From Myxococcales bacterium (GTDB lineage: Bacteria > Myxococcota_A > Polyangia > Polyangiales > Ga0077539), in the NCBI GenBank assembly GCA_016793325.1, contig JAEUKI010000052.1, positions 434,001-498,000 of the forward strand: DNA of 64,000 nt. Direction: 5' to 3'. The position numbers were made by a program, and so were the translations under genes. Shown here in pieces: positions 16,884 through 25,447 of the stretch. Positions within the stretch are counted from its first letter, which is position 1, and each line of letters starts with the position of its first letter. The notes beneath the pieces are model-generated. The model saw only the letters and a list, made by a program, of their open reading frames with translations, did no database searches and had not been told where the DNA came from.

Positions 16884-17849
16884 ATGAAGCGTTGGATCGG
16901 AGCGGTAGCGTTCCTCGGAGCGACGGCGGTTGCGTCCTCCGCGATGGCTCAAGACATTCAGATCACGGGACCGCTCGCGGGCGCTCCGTCCTGTCGTCGG
17001 TGCGTTCAGTACCGCGCAGGTCGATTCGCGGCGTCTCCGGCGTTCGGCATCACGTTGCAGGACGACCTCAACCGCGCGCTCATCGTCGGAGCCAACCTGC
17101 AGTATCACTTCAACGATATCTTCGGGATCGGCTTGTACGCGGGCTACGCAGTGGGCCAGGTGCCGACTTCGCTCGCGAACAACGCGTCGCAGTACGCGGG
17201 GCTCGACAACATGATGGGCGGGGCGATGAACCTCTTTCGTCCGTCGCCCAACGTTCCCTCGCGCGAGAACTTCCTGCGCCAGCTCGGACGGATGGGTCTC
17301 ATCCTCGCGCTTCCGCAGCTCTCGCTGACGCCGCTGCGAGGCAAGTTCGCGCTGTTCCAGAACGTGTTCATCGACGCTGACGTCTCGATCTTCGCGGCGC
17401 CCGCGATGATCCTCGTCGAAGAGCGCGCGAACTTCGACCAGTTCGACGCGCAGGCGGGCTCGACGTCGGCCCCGAACTCCGAGCGTGTCCTCGCGAGCCA
17501 GACCGCGCGGGCGACGCGTCCGGCGTTCACGGGCATGTTCGGCGCGGGATTGAACTTCTACTTCAACCGCTTCCTCTCGCTCTCGATCGAGTACCGCGCG
17601 TTTCCCTTCTCGTGGAACACGTCGGGCACCGACGAGAACACGACTGCGCGCACGTGCGGCGGCAACGGCATGCAGAGCTGCGCGGGTTCGCCCGACTACC
17701 TCGTCTCGCCGATGAACAACGCCGTCGCGATGGGCCAGCCCGGCGGGCGGTTCCTCCTCGACGCGAACGACCGCACGTTCCGCTGGAACCAGATGGTGAA
17801 CTTCGCGTTCAACATCTTCTTGCCGACCGCGCCGCGCATCAGCGACTGA
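16884..17849 (+). CDS. outer-membrane beta-barrel protein, tandem paralogue
   Basis: This 321-residue protein begins with a signal peptide (MKRWIGAVAFLGATAVASSAMAQ). It then shows barrel strands similar in order to those of the preceding gene: 'FAASPAFGITLQDD', 'LQYHFNDIFGIGLYAGYA', 'FYFNRFLSLSIEYRAFPF' and a last strand 'MVNFAFNIFLP'. ATG at 16842 is an in-frame alternative that would push the signal peptide inward, so 16884 is preferred. The gap to the previous stop is about 50 bases, so an operon is likely. Cys pairs (SCRRC and TCGG/SCAG) may form disulfides. Confidence 0.75.
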   Translation: MKRWIGAVAFLGATAVASSAMAQDIQITGPLAGAPSCRRCVQYRAGRFAASPAFGITLQDDLNRALIVGANLQYHFNDIFGIGLYAGYAVGQVPTSLANNASQYAGLDNMMGGAMNLFRPSPNVPSRENFLRQLGRMGLILALPQLSLTPLRGKFALFQNVFIDADVSIFAAPAMILVEERANFDQFDAQAGSTSAPNSERVLASQTARATRPAFTGMFGAGLNFYFNRFLSLSIEYRAFPFSWNTSGTDENTTARTCGGNGMQSCAGSPDYLVSPMNNAVAMGQPGGRFLLDANDRTFRWNQMVNFAFNIFLPTAPRISD

Positions 17850-17905
17850 TCGAGCACCGCTCGATTGAGTTGGGGGGACACACGGGAGGGCGACGCGAGG
17901 GAGCT

Positions 17906-19090
17906 TCAATTCGGAAGCTGCTCGGGTTTCTTTCGCGCGTACGGCAGGAACACGACGATCCCGCCCGTCGCGACGTCGTCCGTCTTCGGGCTCGACACGG
18001 GCGCTCCATCGACCTTCGAAGGCGCCTTGTGCTCGAAGGGAACAACGACGCCCGCGGCGGCCACTCGATCGGCGCGCGCCTCGTCCTCGGCCCACCGCGC
18101 GAGGATGCGCTTTCCGCGGCGCTTCGAGCGGACGTAGGCGACGAAGAGGAGCCCCGCGGAGCCCACCCACAGCGCGGAGCTCCCGAGGACGAACGGCAGG
18201 AGCAAGTGCCGGTTCTTCACCTCGTCGCGCCACGAGCTCTCTGCGTAGCGAAGGGACATGCCCCACGTGCGCCGCATTCCGTCGTCGAACACGACGCCGT
18301 CGCGCAGGTGTTCGCTGAAGACGCCGAGCCGCGCGTGACCGTCTTTTCGCAGCAAGAATCCCACGAAATCGGCGCTCTGCGCGTACGCCAGATCGACGCG
18401 CGACGAGCGCTCGCCGAACGCGCTGTCGAGCTCGTGCAGAGGGATCAATCGATCGAACGCGCTCGCCCGCGCGAGCTCTTCGAAGCGCTCCCACGAGTGC
18501 TCGCCCGCTTGCTCGACCGCGACGCCTTCGGAGAACCATCGCGGAACTGGCGCGTTGTTCGTCGCGACGGCGAGCAACAAGTGCGAGAGCTCGTGGCGGA
18601 GCACGCGACGGACGTCCGACGCTTCCCACGTGCGCGGCGCGCTCGCGGACACGAGCGTGAGTCGGAGCGACGGATACGCGACACCCACTGCGTATGCGGG
18701 CGGCGGCGCCTCGGGCGGGGCGAGCGCTCGCATCGTGTCGGGGTCGGGGACGAGCCGAACTTCGATGGGCGGGAGCGAACGAAGACCGAACTGCGTCTGC
18801 AGCGACGCGAGGTCGCGGTCGATGTTGGTGAGCGCAGCGCGAAGCGAGCCGACGAGGTTCGGCGGGTACGCGACGGACACGTTTCCGTGGCGCTCGACGG
18901 TGTAGTTCGCAGGACGCGCGGGGATCGTGAGCGCGCGTCCATCGGGCGCTTCGGTCACGAGGTCGCGCGCGGTGCGCGAGAGCTCAGCGATCGTCGCAGC
19001 AGACTGCGCGCGCGCGACGCTGGGTCGCGCGAACGCGAGCAAGAGCGCGAACAAAAAGGCGAAGAATCGGTGCAACGCACGGGTTTTCAC
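17906..19090 (-). CDS. membrane-anchored peptidase-MA-like metallopeptidase
   Basis: This 394-residue protein starts with GTG, overlapping the stop of the upstream gene by 4 bases (GTGA). It has a signal peptide (ending VARAQS), then a gluzincin-type domain with HELSH at 166-170 (two zinc ligands plus the catalytic Glu) and WFSEG with Glu188 as the likely third ligand. A C-terminal membrane helix (FVLGSSALWVGSAGLLFVAYV) is followed by a basic cytoplasmic tail. The protease domain would therefore face the periplasm. Substrate is unknown; the Thr-rich partner may assist or be processed by it. Confidence 0.76.
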   Translation of the reverse strand: MKTRALHRFFAFLFALLLAFARPSVARAQSAATIAELSRTARDLVTEAPDGRALTIPARPANYTVERHGNVSVAYPPNLVGSLRAALTNIDRDLASLQTQFGLRSLPPIEVRLVPDPDTMRALAPPEAPPPAYAVGVAYPSLRLTLVSASAPRTWEASDVRRVLRHELSHLLLAVATNNAPVPRWFSEGVAVEQAGEHSWERFEELARASAFDRLIPLHELDSAFGERSSRVDLAYAQSADFVGFLLRKDGHARLGVFSEHLRDGVVFDDGMRRTWGMSLRYAESSWRDEVKNRHLLLPFVLGSSALWVGSAGLLFVAYVRSKRRGKRILARWAEDEARADRVAAAGVVVPFEHKAPSKVDGAPVSSPKTDDVATGGIVVFLPYARKKPEQLPN

Positions 19091-19953
19091 GGCGCTGTTC
19101 CAGGACCTGAGACTCGTACGAGCGGAACGGAAGGGCCAATCGTCTGGGCTGCGATGAACGCGCCCACCAAGCCCGCGCCCGCGACGCCCGCGACGACCCA
19201 CGCCCACACTGGCGTCGAGCGCGCGGGAGGCGTCGTCGGACCAACCGTCACGCGCGGGTCGGGCGTCGTTGTCGCTCGGCTCGTGGTCGTCCGCGTCGGC
19301 GCCGAGTTGGCGGTGTTGCGCGCGGGCGTCGTGCTCGTGGAGGGCGTTGTCGCCGCGGAATTCGTGGACGAGGATTGCGCGGTGCTCGCGCCGTTCGTCG
19401 TCGTGGTTGTGTTCGCTGTGTTCGTGGTGGTTGTCGTTGTCGAAGCGGTCGCCGTCGTACTGGCCGCGGTCGTTGTGGTGGCGGCATCGGGCAGACCGAA
19501 GCGCGACGAGAGCACGCTGTCCGAATACGTCGTGGCCTCGGTCGCGGCGTCGTAGCGGCTCGCGAGGACATCGAATCGACGCAGCGAAATGCCTCGCGGA
19601 GTGGCAGAGACTACGGCGATCTGCGCGCACCCGAGCGCGTCGGCGATGGCCGTCAACGGCTGCGCGTCGGCGTCGTTGAACGAGAGCGCGCGTCGCTGTC
19701 GGGCCAGCGCGACGAGCGTTGGATCTTGCGCGGTCGCTGGGAGCTCACCACGGAGGGCGCCTCGCGCTTGATCGTCGCCCACAGTGCGAACGGTCGTCGT
19801 GCGCGCGGCGAGGTCGTGGATGCGCTCGGCGATCGATCGCGTGGTGGTGTCGGGATCGCGCGCGACGGCGACGCAGAGCTTCGGCGCGACCTGCGCAGCG
19901 GCGATCGTCGGAGCAAAGAAGACAGCGAGACAGATCGCGAGCGAGGAGCGCAT
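19087..19953 (-). CDS. exported protein with Thr/Asn/Ser-rich linker and C-terminal helix
   Basis: This 288-residue protein has a signal peptide (MRSSLAICLAVFFAPTIAAAQ) and a globular part of about 125 residues that senses or binds something I cannot identify. A Thr/Asn/Ser/Ala-rich low-complexity tract (about 155-230) follows. A membrane helix near 247-270 (VWAWVVAGVAGAGLVGAF) leads to a short tail. The Thr-rich tract resembles a surface stalk that could be glycosylated. It is upstream of the metallopeptidase gene with a 4-base overlap, so the two are co-expressed. Confidence 0.62.
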   Translation of the reverse strand: MRSSLAICLAVFFAPTIAAAQVAPKLCVAVARDPDTTTRSIAERIHDLAARTTTVRTVGDDQARGALRGELPATAQDPTLVALARQRRALSFNDADAQPLTAIADALGCAQIAVVSATPRGISLRRFDVLASRYDAATEATTYSDSVLSSRFGLPDAATTTTAASTTATASTTTTTTNTANTTTTTNGASTAQSSSTNSAATTPSTSTTPARNTANSAPTRTTTSRATTTPDPRVTVGPTTPPARSTPVWAWVVAGVAGAGLVGAFIAAQTIGPSVPLVRVSGPGTAP

Positions 19954-19986
19954 GGGAGGTTCGTGCCGGTGGTCAGTGTACGGGAG

Positions 19987-20847
19987 CTATTCGTCGTCGT
20001 CGTCTTGATCGGGCTGCGTGACGCGCGGGGTGGCCTCGAGGATCGCGTCGGCGTACGACGGGCGTAGCGCGAGCGAGTCGTCGGGCAATCGGTACTCGGG
20101 GCGGATCCAGACTTCGTCGAGGTACAAACCGTAGGGCGGCGCTGTGATTCCCGCGCGGGTGCGGTCGCCGGTGGCGAGCACTTCGTCGATGACGCTCTCG
20201 GCGAGGCGGCCGCGGGCGGTGTCGACGAGCGTTCCCGTGATGATTCGCACCATGTTCTTGAGGAAGGCAGTGCCTTCGACCTCGAGCGCGACGAGCGACG
20301 GAACGCCCGCGTAGTCCCTGCGAACGCGCACGCAGAACACGTGGCGCACGGTGCTCTCTCGTTCGCAATCGGCCGCGCGAAACCCACGAAAATCGTGGAC
20401 CCCTACGAGCTTCGCGGCCCCGCGCTCGAGCGCCTCGAGGTCGAGCTTGTCGTACACGTGCCACGAGCGGTCGCGTAAGAGCGGGTCTCGCGACGCCGCG
20501 TTGAGGACGAGGTATCGATAGCGCTTGCCCGCGCTGGCGCGGCGCGGGTCGAAGCCGTCCTGCGCCTCGCGCGCCTCGATCACCGAGATTTCGGGAGGCA
20601 ATTTGCTGTTGAGCCCGAGCCTCCAGCCCTTCATCGGGATCTGCGCGCGCGTCTCGAAGGACGCGACCTGCGCGAGCGCGTGAACGCCGGCGTCCGTCCG
20701 CCCGGCGCCGTGTACGCGAATGGTTTCGCCAGCCATTTCACTGGCCGAACGCTCGAGCTCCTCTTGCACCGTCCGCGCGTTGCGCTGCCGTTGCCATCCC
20801 GAGAGCGCTGCGCCGTCGTAGCGCACGATGAGTCGGATGGTCGCCAT
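19987..20847 (-). CDS. truA: tRNA pseudouridine(38-40) synthase
   Basis: This 286-residue enzyme converts uridines 38-40 of tRNA anticodon arms to pseudouridine. The catalytic Asp52 lies in GAGRTDAGVHA. The RYDGAALSGWQRQ start and the 'NMVRIITGTLVD' C-terminal motif are typical of TruA. The start MATIRLIVRY at 20847 is the family N-terminus; the frame is open 13 codons further upstream. The acidic C-terminus (QDDDDE) is an unusual extra. It is divergent from the YbjN-like gene. Confidence 0.94.
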   Translation of the reverse strand: MATIRLIVRYDGAALSGWQRQRNARTVQEELERSASEMAGETIRVHGAGRTDAGVHALAQVASFETRAQIPMKGWRLGLNSKLPPEISVIEAREAQDGFDPRRASAGKRYRYLVLNAASRDPLLRDRSWHVYDKLDLEALERGAAKLVGVHDFRGFRAADCERESTVRHVFCVRVRRDYAGVPSLVALEVEGTAFLKNMVRIITGTLVDTARGRLAESVIDEVLATGDRTRAGITAPPYGLYLDEVWIRPEYRLPDDSLALRPSYADAILEATPRVTQPDQDDDDE

Positions 20848-20939
20848 TGCCGTACGCAGAGATAGCGCATCGGTTGCGTGTCGCATACGGAGCTCGCGCG
20901 CGGCGTCGGCCGATCACGATCGACATCGAGCCTCCGGCG

Positions 20940-21470
20940 ATGCTTGACACGGATGCGCTGTCCGTTGACGAATCCTCGGTTGGAGGCACGACAGCCGTGA
21001 CCGTGTTCGACGACGAAGTTCAGCAGGAGATCACGCGAGCCGCACGGCTCGTCGAGGAGACCATCACCGCGCTCGGCATCGACGCGGCGAGCGTCCGCAT
21101 GCCCGCGCCTGGAGGCGGAAAGGCGTGGTCGCTCATGCGCGGAAGCGCGGCGGTCGCGATCTTTCTGCGCTCTCCGCGGCCCGGTGAAGACGCGCCGTTT
21201 CTCCGCGTGGTCTCGCCCATCGTGGTGATCGACAAGGGCAACGAGGCGGCGCTGTTTCGGCGCTTGCTCGAGCTCAACGCGAGCGGCCTGGGGTCGGTGG
21301 CGTTCGGCGTGCACGACGATCGCGTCGTGGCCGTGTCCGAGCGGCCCACGCGAGACCTCGATCCGAGCGAGGTTCGCTACATTCTTCAAGTGGTCGGCGC
21401 CGTGGCGGATCACTACGACGACGAGCTCACGCGGCTGTTCGGGGGAACGAAGGTCAGCGACCGCCGCTGA
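20940..21470 (+). CDS. YbjN/type III chaperone-like domain protein
   Basis: This 176-residue protein, counted from the ATG at 20940, lacks a signal peptide. Helix-strand order and the pattern 'FLRVVSPIVVIDKGNEAALFRRLLELNA', then 'VAFGVHDDRVVAVSERP' and a final helix 'VGAVADHYDDELTRLF', fit the YbjN/secretion-chaperone-like fold. Bacteria use this fold for small cytoplasmic binding proteins. A TTG at 20847 would extend it by 31 residues across the truA start, which is less likely. No secretion system is seen nearby, so a chaperone role is not implied. Confidence 0.6.
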   Translation: MLDTDALSVDESSVGGTTAVTVFDDEVQQEITRAARLVEETITALGIDAASVRMPAPGGGKAWSLMRGSAAVAIFLRSPRPGEDAPFLRVVSPIVVIDKGNEAALFRRLLELNASGLGSVAFGVHDDRVVAVSERPTRDLDPSEVRYILQVVGAVADHYDDELTRLFGGTKVSDRR

Positions 21471-21539
21471 GCGCGATCGCCGCCGATCGAGTGTTCGAAG
21501 CACCACGGGAGACACCTTGCGATTGCGCGAGCTTCGGCG

Positions 21540-22994
21540 ATGACGTGGCGAATGCTCTCGCGCAGGGACCACGTCGCGTGCGTTGCGCTCGTGGCTGCGG
21601 CGTCGTCGCTCGTCGCGCCGGAGGCTCGCGCGATCGAGTACGACATTCACGCCGAGAGCCTCGCGCAGGCGTACCAAGTGCGCGGGCCCTTCGGGACGCC
21701 GGTGCTCTCGACGCGGCGGTTTACGCAGACGCTCACGCTGGCCGCGACGCACTCGTTTGGCGAGCGCGCGCCGGCGCTCGCGTTTCGTGTGCGACTTCGC
21801 TTCGACGGTGAGTTTGGTGACGCGTGCGGCGGGCTCGCGGGGCGCTGCCTCGAGGAGACGACGCGCGAGCGACGCACTGATTTTGTCCCGGGATTCGAGC
21901 GGCGATCGGTCGATCTACCGTACGCGTACTTCGAAGCGAACAACCTCCTTCGCGGCGCGCTCGACCTTCGCATCGGCAGGGTGTTGTCGTCGGACGTCCT
22001 CGGGTTCTTTGCGTTCGACGGGGCGCGGGCGCGGGCGTACCTCGGTCGGTACGCGACGATCGAAGCGTACGGGGGCCTGGAGGTCCGCGGCGGATTCGCG
22101 CTCTCGAACGCGCGATTCGAGCGCGACGGCGTGCTGCGCCTCGATCGATCCGCGTGGGAGCCGTCGCTCGCTCCGTACGTCTCGGAGTCCAAGCACGCGC
22201 CGGTGGTGGCGGTCGCGATCGAGACCGCGCCGTGGCTCCCTGCGTTTGCCCGCGCGACCTATCGCCGCGTGTGGACCTCCGACGGAACGAGCGAAGAGCG
22301 CATCGGCGCCGCGGTCGACGCGCAGCTGCACCCGCGCGTTCGACTCGAAGGACGGGCGGCGTACTCGCTTCCGCATCGGGCGTTTTCGGTGCTCGGCGGC
22401 TCGGTGCGCTACGACGATCGAGCCGCGGGTCTCTCGGTCGACGGAGGGTTCGAGCGTATTCGACCGACCTTCGATCCGAGCTCGATTTGGGCTGCGATTT
22501 GGGCGGACGGCGTCGACGAAGCGCGCGTCCGCGTCGCGCACCGAGGGCGAGGTCCCTGGACGTTCTCGGCCATCGCGCACGGGCGTCGGTACGCGCAGTC
22601 CGAGTCCGGACCGTCGACCAACGCTGCGTCGAGCGGCGATCGCTGGCACGGCGGCGGGACGATCGCGTTCGTGTACGACGGCGTCGCGTGGGACGTCGGC
22701 GCGCGGGCGAGCGGCGAAGCTGGCGCGATCGGCGCGCGGGGCGGTCTCGATCTCGACGCGTCGTTCGAGCCGTGGGCGGGGCGGCTGCGGTTCGACGGGC
22801 GCGCGTCGCTCTGGGGCAACTACGACGCCTCGCGGCCCGAGCGAACGGGGCCCACGCTCGCGCTCGTCGCGGGCGCTGCGACGAAGCTCGGTCCGATCGC
22901 GTGGCTCCACGTCGACGGCGAGTGGGACGCGAACGCGATCGTCGGGCATCGCGCGCGCCTGCAAGCGACGCTCGTGATCGGAGCGCAGCCGTGA
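21540..22994 (+). CDS. outer-membrane beta-barrel (porin-like) protein coupled to multihaem cytochrome
   Basis: This 484-residue protein has a signal peptide (ending PEARA). Nearly its whole length then alternates hydrophobic and polar residues, as in amphipathic beta strands ('TLTLAATHSFGER', 'LAFRVRLRFDGEF', 'GRLRFDGRASLWGNY', 'ARLQATLVIGAQP'). The length would suit a barrel of roughly 16-20 strands. The TGA stop overlaps the GTG start of the 13-haem cytochrome gene by four bases (GTGA), so the two are translationally coupled. I do not recognise it as PioB/MtrB or OmbB by sequence. The pairing with a multihaem cytochrome suggests a porin-cytochrome conduit. Confidence 0.66.
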   Translation: MTWRMLSRRDHVACVALVAAASSLVAPEARAIEYDIHAESLAQAYQVRGPFGTPVLSTRRFTQTLTLAATHSFGERAPALAFRVRLRFDGEFGDACGGLAGRCLEETTRERRTDFVPGFERRSVDLPYAYFEANNLLRGALDLRIGRVLSSDVLGFFAFDGARARAYLGRYATIEAYGGLEVRGGFALSNARFERDGVLRLDRSAWEPSLAPYVSESKHAPVVAVAIETAPWLPAFARATYRRVWTSDGTSEERIGAAVDAQLHPRVRLEGRAAYSLPHRAFSVLGGSVRYDDRAAGLSVDGGFERIRPTFDPSSIWAAIWADGVDEARVRVAHRGRGPWTFSAIAHGRRYAQSESGPSTNAASSGDRWHGGGTIAFVYDGVAWDVGARASGEAGAIGARGGLDLDASFEPWAGRLRFDGRASLWGNYDASRPERTGPTLALVAGAATKLGPIAWLHVDGEWDANAIVGHRARLQATLVIGAQP

Positions 22995-24223
22995 TCGATC
23001 GTCGCGCGATGCGTGCGTGGCTCTGGCTCGTCGTGGCGATGTTCGTCGGCGCGGCGTGCGGAATTCGCGCGGGCGCGAGCGTCCTTCGACGTGGCCCGCG
23101 CGTGTGGGAGCGCGGCTCGGACGACGGAGGCCCGTCGCGCGCGATCTATCCGACCCAGCGAATTCCGCTGCGGTTCGACCATCGGCAGCACCTCGCGATC
23201 GGCGGCGTGACGTGCGAGCGATGCCATCGCGATGCGGCGAGCAGCGATCGGGTCAGCGACCGGCTCTTGCCCGATGAAAACGTGTGCGCGAGCTGTCACT
23301 CCATCAGCCGCGCCGAGCCGACGCGCGCCGCGACGCCCGCCGCGCGGTGCGACGCGTGCCACGTGGGGTTCGACCCGGCGCGGCCCGTGAGCGTGGCTCG
23401 CGTGGAGATTCCGCCGGCGAATTTGCGGTTTTCGCATCGACGACACGCGGGCGCTGGGGTGCGTTGCGAGGACTGCCATCGTCGTGTGCGCGAAGGGGCG
23501 CTCGCGACGCGGCTCGACCTGCCGACGATGCGCGAGTGCACGAGCTGTCACGCGCAGCGAGGGGCCTCGACTCGGTGCGCGAGCTGTCACCTCACGGAGG
23601 CCGACGGCGTGCTTCGAACGCGCTTCGAAGAGGGCTGGCTCAACCCGCCGTCGTGGATGAACGGCCTGCGCCACGACGCGGATTTCTGGGTCAATCACCG
23701 CTCGATCGCGCAGGCCAATCCTGCGTCCTGCAATGACTGTCACCGCGAGCGCGAGTGCGTCGACTGTCACGACGGTCGGATGCGCGATCGACGCACGCAC
23801 CCCAACGACTACCTGACGTTTCACGGAGTCGAGGCGCGCATGGCGGCCGATCGCTGCTCGAGCTGCCACCGCGAGCAGACGTTTTGCGAGGGGTGTCACC
23901 GACGCGCGGGCGTCGCGCTCTCGTCGGCGCCGGCCGCGCGGGGCGGAGCGCGATTTCACCCGCCGTTTGCAGTGTTTTCGGGCGCCAACGTCACGTTCGA
24001 GCACCACGCGATGGAGGCGCGCCGCTCGCTCCAGACGTGCGTCTCGTGCCACGCCGAGCGCGATTGCACGAGCTGCCACGCGGTGCGCGGCCTCGGGGGC
24101 GCCGGGGCAAACCCGCATCCTCCCGGGTTTGGCGCGCAGTGCGGAGCGCTCTTGCGCGCGTCGTCTCGCGGCTGCGCGGGCTGCCACCAGGACCTCGCGT
24201 CGCTCGCGGCGCGATGCCCGTGA
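22991..24223 (+). CDS. 13-haem cytochrome c, possible lipoprotein
   Basis: This 410-residue protein contains 13 CxxCH haem-attachment motifs, with first cysteines at residues 75, 99, 120, 159, 183, 196, 247, 256, 289, 299, 350, 359 and 395. Many free His residues could be distal ligands. The N-terminus is a hydrophobic signal, with a Cys after GAA (residue 23) that may be lipidated, though the lipobox is loose. An ATG at 23009 would give a shorter signal. It is probably an electron carrier exported to the periplasm or outer membrane. It is coupled to the upstream porin-like barrel. Electron acceptor or donor is unknown. Confidence 0.88.
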   Translation: MIDRRAMRAWLWLVVAMFVGAACGIRAGASVLRRGPRVWERGSDDGGPSRAIYPTQRIPLRFDHRQHLAIGGVTCERCHRDAASSDRVSDRLLPDENVCASCHSISRAEPTRAATPAARCDACHVGFDPARPVSVARVEIPPANLRFSHRRHAGAGVRCEDCHRRVREGALATRLDLPTMRECTSCHAQRGASTRCASCHLTEADGVLRTRFEEGWLNPPSWMNGLRHDADFWVNHRSIAQANPASCNDCHRERECVDCHDGRMRDRRTHPNDYLTFHGVEARMAADRCSSCHREQTFCEGCHRRAGVALSSAPAARGGARFHPPFAVFSGANVTFEHHAMEARRSLQTCVSCHAERDCTSCHAVRGLGGAGANPHPPGFGAQCGALLRASSRGCAGCHQDLASLAARCP

Positions 24224-24236
24224 GGCGCGACGAGCG

Positions 24237-25214
24237 CTACCGGCGATAGCGGCCGATCTCGATTTCGGGTGCGAGCGCCGAGCGGATCGATCCGTAGCGG
24301 CTGCGGATCGCGCTTACGGACACGTTGTAGCGCTCGGCGAGCGATCGCTGCGTCACGTTGGCGCCGTCGACGCGGTGGATCGCGTACTCGATCGCCGCGG
24401 CGAGGGCGCGTCCGTCGCGGGTGGCGTCGGTGCTCTCGCGGGACTCGTAGTCGACCCACAGGCGTCGCGCGCGTGCGCGCTGCTCTTCGGTGAGCGGCGC
24501 TCGCTCGAGCAGCTCGTCGATCGAGTCGTCCGCGGGCGGCGCGGGGCTGTCGGGCGCGGGCGTGCTCGATCCGTGCTCGATGTGCGCGAGGAGCGCGGGA
24601 GCGCCTTGGGCTTCGCGCGCGGGCGCTCCCTCGGCGATCCACTGCGCGAGCTCTGCGAAATCGCTTCGGTTCGGGTGGCGCGCGGCGAGCTCGACCGCGA
24701 GCTCGCGGGCTTCGTCGATCGCTCCGGCGCGCGCGAGGCAGTGCGCGAGCGACGCGGTGACGTCGTCTTGCGAGGGCTCTTCGCGGTGCGCTGCGCGCAA
24801 GAAGGGCAGTCCGTCGCGAGGGAGGTCGAGCGCGACGTCGTAGAGGTGCCCGACGTTGTGGGCGTACCAGGGGTTGGAGGGGTTTGCAGCGAGCGCGCGG
24901 CGGTACGAAGCGATGGCAGCGCGATAGTTGTTTTGCAGGGCGAGGGCGAGGCCGAGCAGCGCGTGCGCGGCGTCATCGGACGACGACTGAACAGCGACGC
25001 GTCGCGCGTGCAACGCCGCGCGCCACGGAGCTTGTTCGAGCAAGAGTTCGGCGAGCTGGCGGTTTGCGAAGCACCACTCGTCGGAGCCTTCTTTCGCGAC
25101 GGACGCGAGGCGCTCGAGCTGCGGCAACAAGAACGCCTTCGAGCGACCTGCGCGAACGGCCTGCTCGAGTTGGCGGCGCATGTGCGCCTCGGGCGTCGGA
25201 GCTTCGTCAGTCAT
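24237..25214 (-). CDS. TPR protein with C-terminal helix-turn-helix (TFIIB/cyclin-like) region
   Basis: This 325-residue cytoplasmic protein has TPR helices from about residue 45 to 195 ('AHALLGLALALQNNYRAAIASYRRAL'). A Pro-rich linker leads to a C-terminal domain of about 75 residues. That domain pattern 'RALAAAIEYAIHR...NVTQRSLAERYNVSVSAIRSRY' strongly resembles the helix-turn-helix of TFIIB-type cyclin repeats and the related DUF6398. MTDEAPTPEAH at 25214 is the start by family logic; the frame is open further. It could be a DNA-binding regulator whose TPR part binds a partner. The TFIIB resemblance is by eye. Confidence 0.6.
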   Translation of the reverse strand: MTDEAPTPEAHMRRQLEQAVRAGRSKAFLLPQLERLASVAKEGSDEWCFANRQLAELLLEQAPWRAALHARRVAVQSSSDDAAHALLGLALALQNNYRAAIASYRRALAANPSNPWYAHNVGHLYDVALDLPRDGLPFLRAAHREEPSQDDVTASLAHCLARAGAIDEARELAVELAARHPNRSDFAELAQWIAEGAPAREAQGAPALLAHIEHGSSTPAPDSPAPPADDSIDELLERAPLTEEQRARARRLWVDYESRESTDATRDGRALAAAIEYAIHRVDGANVTQRSLAERYNVSVSAIRSRYGSIRSALAPEIEIGRYRR

Positions 25215-25447
25215 GACCGATGCAGAGGGACTGCGTTGATAGCTCTCGCGACCTTCGATCAGCAAGCGAGACCGTTGTTCGGTGGCAACTCGAGTGGCCA
25301 GCGAAACGCCCCACGAATCGAAGTGACGGAGGAAGAAAGGCACCCCTGGCGAGCGTATGGAGTCGTGTGCACGATGCGATTCGCGTCGTCGCAGACCGCG
25401 ATGCGCGGGTCGTCGAGTGCGCAAACCTTCGCGCGAGGTGCTAGAAG

